From assembly GCF_033436665.1 (NCBI RefSeq), contig NZ_JAWQFO010000005.1:62001-126000 (forward strand): a stretch of DNA of 64,000 bases. The letters are read 5' to 3'. The notes below the pieces were generated by a model, which saw only the letters and a program-made list of their open reading frames with translations, was not told where the DNA came from and ran no database searches. Positions 43,507-52,327 of this stretch are shown here, one piece after another. The DNA is from JAWQFO01 sp033436665 (GTDB lineage: Bacteria; Pseudomonadota; Alphaproteobacteria; Rhodobacterales; Rhodobacteraceae). The position numbers and the translations under genes were made by a program. Within the stretch, counting starts at the first letter, position 1. Each line of letters opens with the position of its first letter.

Positions 43507-45569
43507 CCGGTGCGGAAGCGCTCGACGCGCTGGCCGAACTCTACGGCATCCACCCGAGCTTCGTGGATCTCGGCGGGGTGACGCATGAAACCTCGCCGGA
43601 CACGAAACGCGCCTTGCTGCGCGCCAACGGGCTCGATGTGGCCTCGGAGACGCAGATCGTCGAAACGCTGGCCGCAGAGACCGCGCGCCGGTCGTCGCGC
43701 CGCTACCCCGAGGAGATCATCGTAGAGAGCGGATCGCCGACTTCGCTCGACTTTGGCGGTGGGGCCGAGTGGTCGGTGACGGAAGACGGCACCGAAACGG
43801 TCGTCGCCGAGGGGCGCGGGTCCGGGACCATCGCGCTGCCCGCGCTGCCCTCCGGGGTTTACGATCTCGCGGTCCGCGACGCTGCTCGGGTCGAACACGT
43901 CACGCTGCTGGCCGCGCCGTGTCGCCTGCCGTCGGTCGAGGACCTGACCGGGTGCAATCGCCTCTGGGGGCTGAGCGCCGCCCTTTATGGCCTGACCTCC
44001 GAGCGCAATGCCGGCATGGGTGATTTCTTCGATCTCGAAACCGCGGCAAGTGCCTTCGGAGGGCTCGGAGCGGGTTTCGTCGGCCTCAATCCGGTCCATG
44101 CGATGGGCTATTGCGACGTCGAGACCGCGAGCCCCTATTCGCCGTCGCACCGGGGTTTTCTGAACACGTCCTACATCGCGCTTGACCACGTTCCGGGTCT
44201 CGGCGGCAAGCCCGCCGTGGCGGAACTGCTGGACAGCCATGGCGTCGAACTCGAACGTCTACGCGCGAGTGACACCGTATTGCACGCCGCGCACAAGCGC
44301 GCGCACCGCAAGATGCTCGAAATGCTCTACGACATCTTCGGGCGCGAGGCCGGGAGCCGGGCGGCGGAGTCCTTCGATGCCTATGCCGAGGCGGCGACGC
44401 CGGCAACACTGCGCTTTGTCGCCTACGAGGCGCTCAGCGAGCGTCACGGTGCCGACTGGCGCACCTGGCCGCGCGACGTCAGCGCCGAGGACGCACCGGA
44501 AGACCGCGCCCGGTTTCACCTCTGGCTGCAATGGGTCGCGGAGCGGCAGTTGCAGCGGGCCCAGACCCGGGCGCTCGACAGCGGGATGCCGCTCGGGCTC
44601 TACCTCGATCTTGCCGTCGGTCCGCGACGGGACGGGGCGGAAGCCTGGTGCGAGCAGGACACGGTGGCCATCGGTGTCTCGGTCGGGGCGCCGCCTGATC
44701 ACCTGAACCCCGAGGGCCAGCGCTGGAACCTCGCGGCCTTTTCACCGGCGCGGCTGCGTGCGCAGAGATATGCGCCCCTGCGCGGGATCCTCACCGCAAC
44801 TATGCGCGACGCCGGGGTGGTACGGATCGACCATGTGCTCGGGCTGTTCCGCAGCTTCTGGCTGCCCGACGACGGCAGCCCGGGCGCCTACATCAGCCAG
44901 CCTTTCGAGTCGCTTCTGGCGATCATCAAGATCGAGGCCGAGCGCAACGGGACCGCCGTGATCGGCGAGGACCTCGGGCTGGTCCCCGAAGGCTTCCGCG
45001 AAACCATGCGCGGGCATGGCTTCTACGGGTACTCGGTCCTGCAATACGAGAAAACGGATGCAGGGCACATCCGCGATCCGAAATCCGGTCCGGCGCAGGT
45101 CCTGTCCTGCTTCGCCACCCATGACACGCCGACCCTGCGCGGGTTCCGGCAGGGGCGTGATATCGACTGGTGGGAAGGGCTCGGCTGGACCGACGCCGAG
45201 ACCGCGCAGGCCGCGCGCGTGCAGCGGCGCACGGATGTCGCGGCCCTCGTTGCGCTGGGCGACGAAAGCGACTGCGGCGTGCCTTCGCCGGAAGACGATG
45301 GCGACCGCCTGCAGAATGCCGTGCATGGCGCGCTGGCCGGGTCTCCCGCCGCGATGGTCTGCGTCCAACTCGACGACGTGCTGGGATCGACCGAGGCGCA
45401 GAACCTGCCCGGGACCGTCGAGGAGCACCCGAACTGGCAGCGCAGGCACGACCTGCCCGTGGAGGATCTTGCAACGCATGACGGCCTCGCCTCGCTCGCC
45501 GCCTGCATGCAGCGCGCGGGCCGATCCGCGACCCCCTTTTCGACCGAGGATGACGACAATGACCCATGA
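43503..45569 (+). CDS. malQ: 4-alpha-glucanotransferase (amylomaltase)
   Basis: This 688-residue GH77 enzyme transfers maltodextrin chains and frees glucose, so that limit dextrins can re-enter phosphorolysis. Catalytic D443 lies in VRIDHVLGLFRSFWLP and E489 in IGEDLGLVP; ATHDTPTLRGF carries the third acid. There is a roughly 130-residue N-terminal extension like that of MalQ in enteric bacteria. It overlaps glgX by 4 bp and pgm by 11 bp. Confidence 0.94.
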   Translation: MTGAEALDALAELYGIHPSFVDLGGVTHETSPDTKRALLRANGLDVASETQIVETLAAETARRSSRRYPEEIIVESGSPTSLDFGGGAEWSVTEDGTETVVAEGRGSGTIALPALPSGVYDLAVRDAARVEHVTLLAAPCRLPSVEDLTGCNRLWGLSAALYGLTSERNAGMGDFFDLETAASAFGGLGAGFVGLNPVHAMGYCDVETASPYSPSHRGFLNTSYIALDHVPGLGGKPAVAELLDSHGVELERLRASDTVLHAAHKRAHRKMLEMLYDIFGREAGSRAAESFDAYAEAATPATLRFVAYEALSERHGADWRTWPRDVSAEDAPEDRARFHLWLQWVAERQLQRAQTRALDSGMPLGLYLDLAVGPRRDGAEAWCEQDTVAIGVSVGAPPDHLNPEGQRWNLAAFSPARLRAQRYAPLRGILTATMRDAGVVRIDHVLGLFRSFWLPDDGSPGAYISQPFESLLAIIKIEAERNGTAVIGEDLGLVPEGFRETMRGHGFYGYSVLQYEKTDAGHIRDPKSGPAQVLSCFATHDTPTLRGFRQGRDIDWWEGLGWTDAETAQAARVQRRTDVAALVALGDESDCGVPSPEDDGDRLQNAVHGALAGSPAAMVCVQLDDVLGSTEAQNLPGTVEEHPNWQRRHDLPVEDLATHDGLASLAACMQRAGRSATPFSTEDDDNDP

Positions 45570-47190
45570 CACCGTTCAGACCGCGCCGATCGACGGCCAG
45601 AAGCCCGGAACCTCGGGCCTGCGCAAGAAGACACGCGTCTTCATGCAGGAGCATTACCTTGAGAACTTCGTACAATCGGTCTTCGAGGCAATCGGCGGCG
45701 GCCAGGGCAAGACCTTCGTCGTCGGCGGCGACGGACGCTATTTCAATGCGCAGGCGATCCAGACCATCCTCAAGATGGCAGCGGCGAACGGCGCGGCGAA
45801 GGTCATCGTCGGGCAGGACGGGATTCTGTCGACGCCCGCCGCATCCCATCTCATCCGGCTCAACAAGACCGACGGCGGGTTCATCCTGTCGGCAAGCCAC
45901 AACCCGGGCGGCATCGACGAGGATTTCGGCGTCAAATTCAACGCGGCCAATGGCGGCCCCGCGCCGGAAGGGCTGACGGGAAAGATGTTCGAGGCCACCA
46001 AGACGATCTCGGAATACAGGATCGCACGGTTCGAGGATGTCGACCTCGGCAGCATTGGCACCTCTGAACGCGGCGGCTTGACGGTCGAGGTGGTCGACCC
46101 GGTTGCGGATTACGCCGCGCTGATGGAGAGCCTGTTCGACTTCGATGCCATCCGGACGATGTTCCAAAGCGGCTTCACCATGCGCTTCGACGCCATGCAT
46201 GCGGTGACCGGACCCTATGCGAAGGATATCCTTGAAGGCCGACTTGGCGCGGCGTCCGGCACGGTCGCGAACGGCGACCCCAGCGAGGATTTCGGCGGTG
46301 GCCATCCCGATCCGAACCCGATCTGGGCCAAGCCGCTGATGGACCTGATGATGTCGGATGACGCGCCCGACCTCGGCGCGGCCTCGGACGGGGATGGCGA
46401 CCGCAACATGATCGTGGGCAGGGGTATCTACGTGACCCCTTCGGACAGCCTCGCGCTGCTGGCCGCGAACGCGACCCTGGCGCCGGGCTACAAAAACGGT
46501 CTTGCGGGCGTCGCACGCTCGATGCCGACCTCGGGCGCGGCGGACCGGGTCGCGGAAAAGCTCGGCATCGATTGCTTCGAGACGCCGACCGGGTGGAAAT
46601 TCTTCGGCAACCTGCTCGACGCGGGCAAGGCCACGCTCTGCGGCGAGGAAAGCGCCGGGACCGGCTCGGACCACGTGCGCGAGAAGGACGGGCTCTGGGC
46701 GGTCCTGCTCTGGCTCAACATCCTCGCCGAACGCAAGCAGCCGGTGCAGGAGATCGTCGAGGAGCATTGGCGTACCTACGGGCGCAACTACTACACGCGC
46801 CATGATTTCGAGGCGGTGCCGGTCGAAAAAGCGGGCGCGCTTATGGATGGCATCGTCGCACGGCTGGGCGATCTCGAGGGTCAGAGCTTTGCCGGTCTCG
46901 CGGTCACCGGCGCGGACGAGTTTTCCTACACCGATCCGGTCGATGGCTCGGTCAGCACGAACCAGGGCCTTCGAATCTGGTTCGAGGGTGGCGGTCGCGC
47001 GGTACTGCGCCTGTCGGGCACCGGGACCGAGGGCGCGACGATCAGGCTCTATCTCGAGCAATACCGTGCACCGCAGGAGGGCACGACCGACCCGGCTGCG
47101 GAGGTGCTGGAGCCGCTGCGGCAGGCCGTGCTCGAACTTGCCGGCTTCGAAAAGCATGTCGGGCGGGTGGAGCCGGACGTGATCACCTGA
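45559..47190 (+). CDS. pgm: Phosphoglucomutase (alpha-D-glucose)
   Basis: This 543-residue enzyme interconverts glucose 1-phosphate and glucose 6-phosphate, joining the glycogen operon to central metabolism. The phosphoserine is S113 in SASHNPGG; the metal loop SDGDGDRN lies near 276 and the sugar loop GEESAGTGSDH near 360. ATG 45559 is preferred because GAGGA lies 8 bp upstream; ATG 45550 is in frame. Its start lies inside the end of malQ. Confidence 0.95.
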   Translation: MTHDTVQTAPIDGQKPGTSGLRKKTRVFMQEHYLENFVQSVFEAIGGGQGKTFVVGGDGRYFNAQAIQTILKMAAANGAAKVIVGQDGILSTPAASHLIRLNKTDGGFILSASHNPGGIDEDFGVKFNAANGGPAPEGLTGKMFEATKTISEYRIARFEDVDLGSIGTSERGGLTVEVVDPVADYAALMESLFDFDAIRTMFQSGFTMRFDAMHAVTGPYAKDILEGRLGAASGTVANGDPSEDFGGGHPDPNPIWAKPLMDLMMSDDAPDLGAASDGDGDRNMIVGRGIYVTPSDSLALLAANATLAPGYKNGLAGVARSMPTSGAADRVAEKLGIDCFETPTGWKFFGNLLDAGKATLCGEESAGTGSDHVREKDGLWAVLLWLNILAERKQPVQEIVEEHWRTYGRNYYTRHDFEAVPVEKAGALMDGIVARLGDLEGQSFAGLAVTGADEFSYTDPVDGSVSTNQGLRIWFEGGGRAVLRLSGTGTEGATIRLYLEQYRAPQEGTTDPAAEVLEPLRQAVLELAGFEKHVGRVEPDVIT

Positions 47191-47226
47191 TAATGCCGTT
47201 TCGAAACAACACGGAAGGCGCCGCCG

Positions 47227-47892
47227 ATGGACAGGTCACAGGTCAACGAGATCCTCAAGGAGGGCGATGCCTTCTTTCGCAAGCACGGTTTCATCCTGCC
47301 GCCTTACGCCTACTGGTCGCCCGAGCGTATCCGTGGTGCGGAGGCCGAAACGATCCGCGAACGCGGTCTCGGCTGGGACATCACCGACTACGGGCAGGGC
47401 AGGTTCGACGAGATGGGCCTGTTCCTCTTCACGACCCGGAACGGACTGCAGTCCGACCTCGATGCCGGTCGCGGCATGGTCTACGCCGAGAAGATCATGA
47501 TCTCGCGCGAGAACCAGCTTTCGCCTATGCACCGGCATATCGTAAAGACCGAGGACATCATCAACCGCGGCGGTGGCGCGCTTATCATCGAGCTGTTCAA
47601 TTCCGCACCCGACGGCAGCGTCGACCGCGAGGCGGAGATCACCGTGCAGTGCGACGGCGTTCCCGTCACGCTTCAGGCCGGCGGGCACCTGCGGCTTGAC
47701 CCGGGGGCAAGCGTGACTCTGGTGCCGGGCGACTGGCACGCCTTCTGGGCCGAGGGCGGCGACTGCCTGATCGGCGAGGTGTCCACCGTCAACGACGACC
47801 GCACCGACAACATCTTCGAAATGGAGATCGGGCGCTTTTCCGACATCACCGAGGATGTCGACCCGGTGCACCTGCTGGTGTCGGACTACTAG
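47227..47892 (+). CDS. D-lyxose ketol-isomerase family protein
   Basis: This 221-residue cupin-fold protein belongs to the D-lyxose isomerase family (EC 5.3.1.15). The metal ligands H102, H104 (MHRHIVKTED), E109 and H171 (GDWHAFW) agree closely with those of the E. coli O157 enzyme. The family converts D-lyxose to D-xylulose and D-mannose to D-fructose. It lies 36 bp after pgm on the same strand with a GGAAGG ribosome site, so it may be the last gene of the glycogen transcript. Mannose-fructose interconversion would tie it to the frc system; this is inference. Confidence 0.88.
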   Translation: MDRSQVNEILKEGDAFFRKHGFILPPYAYWSPERIRGAEAETIRERGLGWDITDYGQGRFDEMGLFLFTTRNGLQSDLDAGRGMVYAEKIMISRENQLSPMHRHIVKTEDIINRGGGALIIELFNSAPDGSVDREAEITVQCDGVPVTLQAGGHLRLDPGASVTLVPGDWHAFWAEGGDCLIGEVSTVNDDRTDNIFEMEIGRFSDITEDVDPVHLLVSDY

Positions 47893-48659
47893 GACGTCCG
47901 TCCGTCGAACTGCGTCGCGGTAATCCCCGCGGCCTCGAGCGCCGCGCGGACGCTGGTGGCGATCTCGACCGCCTCGGGCGTGTCGCCGTGCAGGCAGATC
48001 GTGTCGATGCCGGTCTCGATGCGCTTGCCGCTCTCGGTGATGATCGCGCCGGCCTCGACCATCTCGACCATTCGCGCACCGGCGCGCGCGGCATCGTGGA
48101 TCACCGCACCGGGCAGGCCACGGTCGACCAGCGTGGCGTCGTCGTTGTAGGCGCGATCGGCGAAAATCTCAGCGGCGAAGCGGCAGCCGAGCTTGCGCAC
48201 CGCGGCCTCCTGCGCGGTGGCGGCCAGCACCATGACGATGAGATCCGGCGCGACCGAAAGCGCGGCCTCGTAGAGATCGCTGGCAAGCTGCTCGTCTTCC
48301 GAGGCCATGTTGGCGAGCGCCCCGTGCAGCTTGAGATGCCGCACCTGCGCACCCACGGCCTTCGCCATGCCGACATGGGCCGCGACCTGGTAACGAACCG
48401 AGTTCTGCAGCGATCCACGCGGGATCGTCAGGCGCCGGCGGCCGAACCCTTGCAGGTCCGGAAAGCCGGGGTGTGCGCCGATGCCCACGCCGTTGCGGTG
48501 CGCCAGCGTCAGCGTCTCCGACAGCACGTCCGGATCGCCGGCATGGGCGCCGCAGGCGATGTTGGCCGAGGTCACGATCTCCAGCAGGCGCGCGTCATCG
48601 CCCATCTTCCACGGGCCGAAGCTCTCTCCCATGTCGGCGTTGAGGTCCACGCGGGGCAT
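47889..48659 (-). CDS. pxpA: 5-oxoprolinase subunit A (LamB/YcsF family)
   Basis: The 256-residue PxpA protein, with PxpB and PxpC, opens 5-oxoproline (pyroglutamate) to glutamate using ATP. Family stretches are VDLNADMGESFGPW at the N-terminus, NIACGAHAGDP near 33 and HLKLHGALAN near 108. It is the last gene of the TRAP-pxp operon. Its TAG stop and that of the D-lyxose isomerase gene share the palindrome CTAG (47889-47892). Confidence 0.93.
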   Translation of the reverse strand: MPRVDLNADMGESFGPWKMGDDARLLEIVTSANIACGAHAGDPDVLSETLTLAHRNGVGIGAHPGFPDLQGFGRRRLTIPRGSLQNSVRYQVAAHVGMAKAVGAQVRHLKLHGALANMASEDEQLASDLYEAALSVAPDLIVMVLAATAQEAAVRKLGCRFAAEIFADRAYNDDATLVDRGLPGAVIHDAARAGARMVEMVEAGAIITESGKRIETGIDTICLHGDTPEAVEIATSVRAALEAAGITATQFDGRTS

Positions 48660-48670
48660 CGCTGTCTCCT

Positions 48671-49696
48671 TCAGTCGGAATAGGGGTCGGCGGTGGCCGA
48701 GACCACGCCGCCGACAAGTTGGTATCCCAGCAGGTCGGGGATGTCATGCGGGTCGCGGACCAGCGGGTGCAAACGGTCGGGCAGCGCCTTCAACGCGGCG
48801 CGGGCGCGGCGTTCGATGGCGATGGCCTCTTCCAGTGACATGAACTCGAACCGGATCAGCGCGCCCGCCGGGGCCTGGGCAACAAGCGGCAAGTCAGCCG
48901 GGATGACGGTTCCGATGCGCGGATAGCCACCCGTCGTCTGACATTCGCACATCAGCACGTAGGGTGCCCCGTCGCCGGTGATCTGGATATCGCCCGGCAC
49001 GATGACCTCAGAGACGATCCCGAGCCCGTCGGCGGCCGCGAAACCTTCTCCGTCGTGCGAGAGACGCACGCCCTGGCGGTTGGCGCGGGCATCGCGGACA
49101 AAGCGCGTCTCGGAAAACCGGTTCCGCATCTCCTTGGTAAACGCGCCGGTCTGCATCGAGGCGACGATGCGCACGGTGCCGCCGGCAAGCCGGCTGTCGG
49201 GGCGGAGCTGCCACCCGCAGCGGGGCGACCCCGATGCGTTGCCGAACGGCAGGCGGTCGCCGGTCTCCAGCAACCGGCCGATCTCGGCGGTCAGGTGCGC
49301 CGCACGCGATCCCATCACAGGATCGCCGTCGAAGCCGCCCGCGACCGAAAGATAGCCATAGGTCCCCGCCCGCGCCCCGCCGATCGCGAGTGTCGCGCCC
49401 CGCGGCCAGGCGTGGCAGGCGTTGGGCGCCAGCGGCGCACCGTCGAGTGTCGCCGCCATCTCGGCGCCGGTCAGGGCGACGGCGGTGTCCTGCGTCGCCT
49501 CGAACCTGCCGCCGTTGCCGTTCATCTCGATGGCCGCGAGGTCTGGCGACTGGCGCAGCAGCACCGCCGCCTCCTGCAGCGCCAGCGGGTCGGCGGCGCC
49601 GCCACGGGTGATGCCCTGGGCGCGGTATCCTGGCCGCCCGGCATCCTGAAGGCTCATCGCGGGACCGGCCTGCCGGACAATGACTTCGCCGCTCAT
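48671..49696 (-). CDS. pxpC: 5-oxoprolinase subunit C (biotin-dependent carboxyltransferase-like)
   Basis: The 341-residue PxpC/KipA-type subunit has the family start VRQAGPAMSLQDAGRPG and ITRGGAADPLAL near residue 29, and the later QTTGGYPRIGTVIPADLP segment. PxpC is thought to form the catalytic complex with PxpB. Its start overlaps the pxpB stop (ATGA), and 11 bp separate it from pxpA. Confidence 0.93.
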   Translation of the reverse strand: MSGEVIVRQAGPAMSLQDAGRPGYRAQGITRGGAADPLALQEAAVLLRQSPDLAAIEMNGNGGRFEATQDTAVALTGAEMAATLDGAPLAPNACHAWPRGATLAIGGARAGTYGYLSVAGGFDGDPVMGSRAAHLTAEIGRLLETGDRLPFGNASGSPRCGWQLRPDSRLAGGTVRIVASMQTGAFTKEMRNRFSETRFVRDARANRQGVRLSHDGEGFAAADGLGIVSEVIVPGDIQITGDGAPYVLMCECQTTGGYPRIGTVIPADLPLVAQAPAGALIRFEFMSLEEAIAIERRARAALKALPDRLHPLVRDPHDIPDLLGYQLVGGVVSATADPYSD

Positions 49697-50424
49697 GCAA
49701 TGGCCTCGCGCTCGGCCCCGCCGTTGCCAGAAGTGTCGCGGATGCGGTCGAAGGCCGCGCGGTCGATGGACGGAAACACCATCTCGTCGCCCGGCGACAA
49801 GGCGAAGGGCGGATCGCCGGACGGTCGGAAGGTCCGGAAGCCGGTCTGACCGACATGGCGCCAGCCAGTTGGCGAGGCATTGGTGAAGACGATGAGTTGC
49901 CGGATCGCCGTGACCAGCGCCCCGGAAGGCACCTTCGGCGTCAGCCCTTCGATTCGGGGAATGTTCCAGTGCGCGGGCAACTCTCCGGTGTAGGGCTGAC
50001 CGGGCGCGAAGCCGATCGTGAGAACCCGCACCCGCGCTGTGGAGAGCTCCTGCACCGCCGTGTCGGGATCGACCCCGGCGGCTTCGGCGGCGTCCTCGAG
50101 CTGTGGCGCAAGATCGGTGCCATAGACCGTGGGAACGTGCCAGAGCGTACGGCCTCCGGGCAGGGCGGCGTCGCTCCAGTCGCGCGTGGCGATCAGGTCC
50201 GACAGCCGCGCTGTCATCTTTTCCGCGCCGACGGCGACAAGATCGACCGCGAGGAAGGTCGAGACCAGTGAGGTCGCGGTTTCCTGCACCTCCGGCCAGT
50301 CCGCCTCGTCGACCGCCGCGCGGAAGGCCAGCGCGGCGCGGTTGGCCGGTTCGGACATGGCATCGGCAAAACTGACCAGCAGACCCGAAAGGCCGACGGT
50401 GCGGATGCGGGGAAAGTCGGTCAT
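49693..50424 (-). CDS. pxpB: 5-oxoprolinase subunit B (KipI-like)
   Basis: The 243-residue PxpB/KipI-type subunit has VPTVYG near 97 and the signature region IGFAPGQPYTGELP near 135, followed by SPTGWRHVGQT near 188. The frame is open to 50475, but ATG 50424 gives the usual family start and lies 7 bp after the TRAP permease stop. The order B-C-A in transcription is normal. Confidence 0.92.
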   Translation of the reverse strand: MTDFPRIRTVGLSGLLVSFADAMSEPANRAALAFRAAVDEADWPEVQETATSLVSTFLAVDLVAVGAEKMTARLSDLIATRDWSDAALPGGRTLWHVPTVYGTDLAPQLEDAAEAAGVDPDTAVQELSTARVRVLTIGFAPGQPYTGELPAHWNIPRIEGLTPKVPSGALVTAIRQLIVFTNASPTGWRHVGQTGFRTFRPSGDPPFALSPGDEMVFPSIDRAAFDRIRDTSGNGGAEREAIA

Positions 50425-50431
50425 GCCCGGC

Positions 50432-51742
50432 CTACCCCGGCGTCGCGCGCATGTTCTCGGGCAGCCACGTCGCAAGCTCCGGCACGAAGATCAGCACGAA
50501 AACCATCGCCACCATGATCAGGAACATCGGCAGGGCGGCGCGGGTGATGTAGCCCATCTCGTGCTCGGTCATGCCCTGCAGCACGAAGAGGTTGAAGCCG
50601 ATGGGGGGCGTGATCTGCGCCATTTCGACCACCACCACGACGAAGATGCCGAACCAGATCAGGTCGATGCCGGCGCCGCGCACCATCGGTTCGACCACAG
50701 CCATGGTCAGCACGACCGATGAAATGCCGTCGAGGAACATGCCGAGCACGATGTAGAAGACCAGCAGCGCCATCAGCAGCTCGAAGCGCGACAGCTCCAT
50801 TGCCGCGATGCCGTCGGCGAGCGCGCGCGGCAGGCCGGTGAAGCCCATCGACAGTTTCAGGAAGGCGGCTCCTGCAAGGATCAGCGCGATCATCGCCGAG
50901 GTACGCATCGCGCCCATCAGGCTGTCGCGGAACGAGGCCGGCGTCAGCGATCCCTGCACCAGCGCCAGCAGCAGCGCCCCGATCACGCCGATCGCGGCGG
51001 CCTCGGTGGCCGTGGCGAAGCCTAGATACATCGAGCCGATGACAACGAGGATCAGCGCGAAGACAGGCAGCAGGAAACGCGAGTTGCGCAGCTTCTCGGC
51101 GAGGCTCATGTCGGTTTCGACGTCCGGGTTCCACGACGTCGAGGTTTTCGAGACCACCGCGACATAGGCCATGAACAGGATCGCGAGGATCAGGCCGGGC
51201 ACGATACCGGCGAAGAACAGCTTGGTGATGCTCTCGTTCACGGTGACGCCGTAGACGATCAGCGCCAGCGACGGTGGGATCATCAGCCCCAGTGTCGCGG
51301 CCCCGGCCAGCGTGCCGATTACCATGCGTTCTGGGTAGTTGCGCGCGCGCAACTCCGGGATCGACATCTTGCCAACCGTCGACAGCGTTGCCGCGGAGGA
51401 TCCGGAGACGGCGGCGAAGACGGTGCAGCCAACGATGTTGGTGTGGACGAGCCCTCCGGGCAGACGGGCGAGCCAGGGTGAGAGGCCGCGGAACATGTCC
51501 TCGCTCAACCGCGTGCGGTAGAGGATCTCGCCCATCCAGACGAAGAGCGGCAAAGCAGTCAGGGTCCAGGAGGATGACGAGGCCCAGATCGTCGTGACCA
51601 TCACGTCGCCCACGGGCCGCGTCGTGAACAGCTCTATCCCGACCCATGCCACGCCCATCAGCGCCAGCCCGACCCAGACCCCGGAGCCGAGCAGGACGAA
51701 GAGGACAGCGAGGAAGAGAGCAATGGCGTAGACTTCGGTCAT
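50432..51742 (-). CDS. TRAP transporter large permease (DctM-like)
   Basis: The 436-residue inner-membrane protein has about 12-13 membrane segments. It is the ion-coupled translocator of the TRAP system. Family stretches include TLSTVGKMSIPELRARNYP near 120 and IPPSLALIVYG near 153, and VVEMAQITPPIGFNLFVLQ near 376. ATG 51742 follows the small permease gene by 4 bp. Direct junction to pxpB (7 bp) implies that the imported solute is the Pxp substrate. Confidence 0.93.
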   Translation of the reverse strand: MTEVYAIALFLAVLFVLLGSGVWVGLALMGVAWVGIELFTTRPVGDVMVTTIWASSSSWTLTALPLFVWMGEILYRTRLSEDMFRGLSPWLARLPGGLVHTNIVGCTVFAAVSGSSAATLSTVGKMSIPELRARNYPERMVIGTLAGAATLGLMIPPSLALIVYGVTVNESITKLFFAGIVPGLILAILFMAYVAVVSKTSTSWNPDVETDMSLAEKLRNSRFLLPVFALILVVIGSMYLGFATATEAAAIGVIGALLLALVQGSLTPASFRDSLMGAMRTSAMIALILAGAAFLKLSMGFTGLPRALADGIAAMELSRFELLMALLVFYIVLGMFLDGISSVVLTMAVVEPMVRGAGIDLIWFGIFVVVVVEMAQITPPIGFNLFVLQGMTEHEMGYITRAALPMFLIMVAMVFVLIFVPELATWLPENMRATPG

Positions 51743-51746
51743 CGGG

Positions 51747-52271
51747 TCACTCTCCGTGCGACTGCTGGACGATGTCGCGGGTGATGCGATGCTGCCCGCG
51801 GAAAAGCACATGCATCAGGTTGTCGGTCAGCGCGATGGCCAGAGCCGCACCGCCCAGGACCATGACCGATTGCGGGATCCAGAGTTTCGTCGCGTCCTGC
51901 GCCTGGCTGATCTCGTTGAACTTCCAGGACCAGTAGACGAACCAGTAGGCGTAGTAGGTGAAGTACCACGCGACCGCCGCGCCGACGGCGAAACACCAGA
52001 TCTCCAGCAGGCGCTTCGGGCCTGGCGGCAGGGCGTTGAGCAGGATCGACACGCGAATGTGCGCGCCTCGGTTCAGCGCGTTGGCGAAGGCGAGAAAGCT
52101 CGCGGAGGCCATGGCATAACCGGCATATTGCGCGGCACCGGGAAAGATCTCGCCCGTCCAGCGCGCGACCATCTGCGCCACGATCAGAAGCAGGATCGCC
52201 ACCAAGCTGATCGCGGCGAGGATGCCGCAACCGAGGTAGAGCGCATCGAGCGCGCGGCGCAATGTCTTCAT
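51747..52271 (-). CDS. TRAP transporter small permease (DctQ-like)
   Basis: The 174-residue protein has four membrane helices, at about 15-38, 50-70, 90-112 and 130-150. It pairs with the large permease. Typical features are the first helix LGCGILAAISLVAILLLIV and RGAHIRVSILLNALP near 68. The 56-bp gap before it holds a strong stem-loop after the receptor gene. Confidence 0.9.
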   Translation of the reverse strand: MKTLRRALDALYLGCGILAAISLVAILLLIVAQMVARWTGEIFPGAAQYAGYAMASASFLAFANALNRGAHIRVSILLNALPPGPKRLLEIWCFAVGAAVAWYFTYYAYWFVYWSWKFNEISQAQDATKLWIPQSVMVLGGAALAIALTDNLMHVLFRGQHRITRDIVQQSHGE

Positions 52272-52293
52272 CGCGGAAGCCTCCGGCGGGTCC

Positions 52294-52318
52294 GGGGCGG
52301 CGCGATGTGCGCCGCCCC
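52294..52318 (-). other. Stem-loop after the TRAP receptor gene
   Basis: A perfect 10-bp stem (GGGGCGGCGC / GCGCCGCCCC) with a 5-nt loop lies 9 bp after the stop of the receptor gene and before the small permease. No T-run follows. Same position and type as the elements after the three ABC receptor genes. Confidence 0.65.
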
Positions 52319-52327
52319 GCGCAAGGA

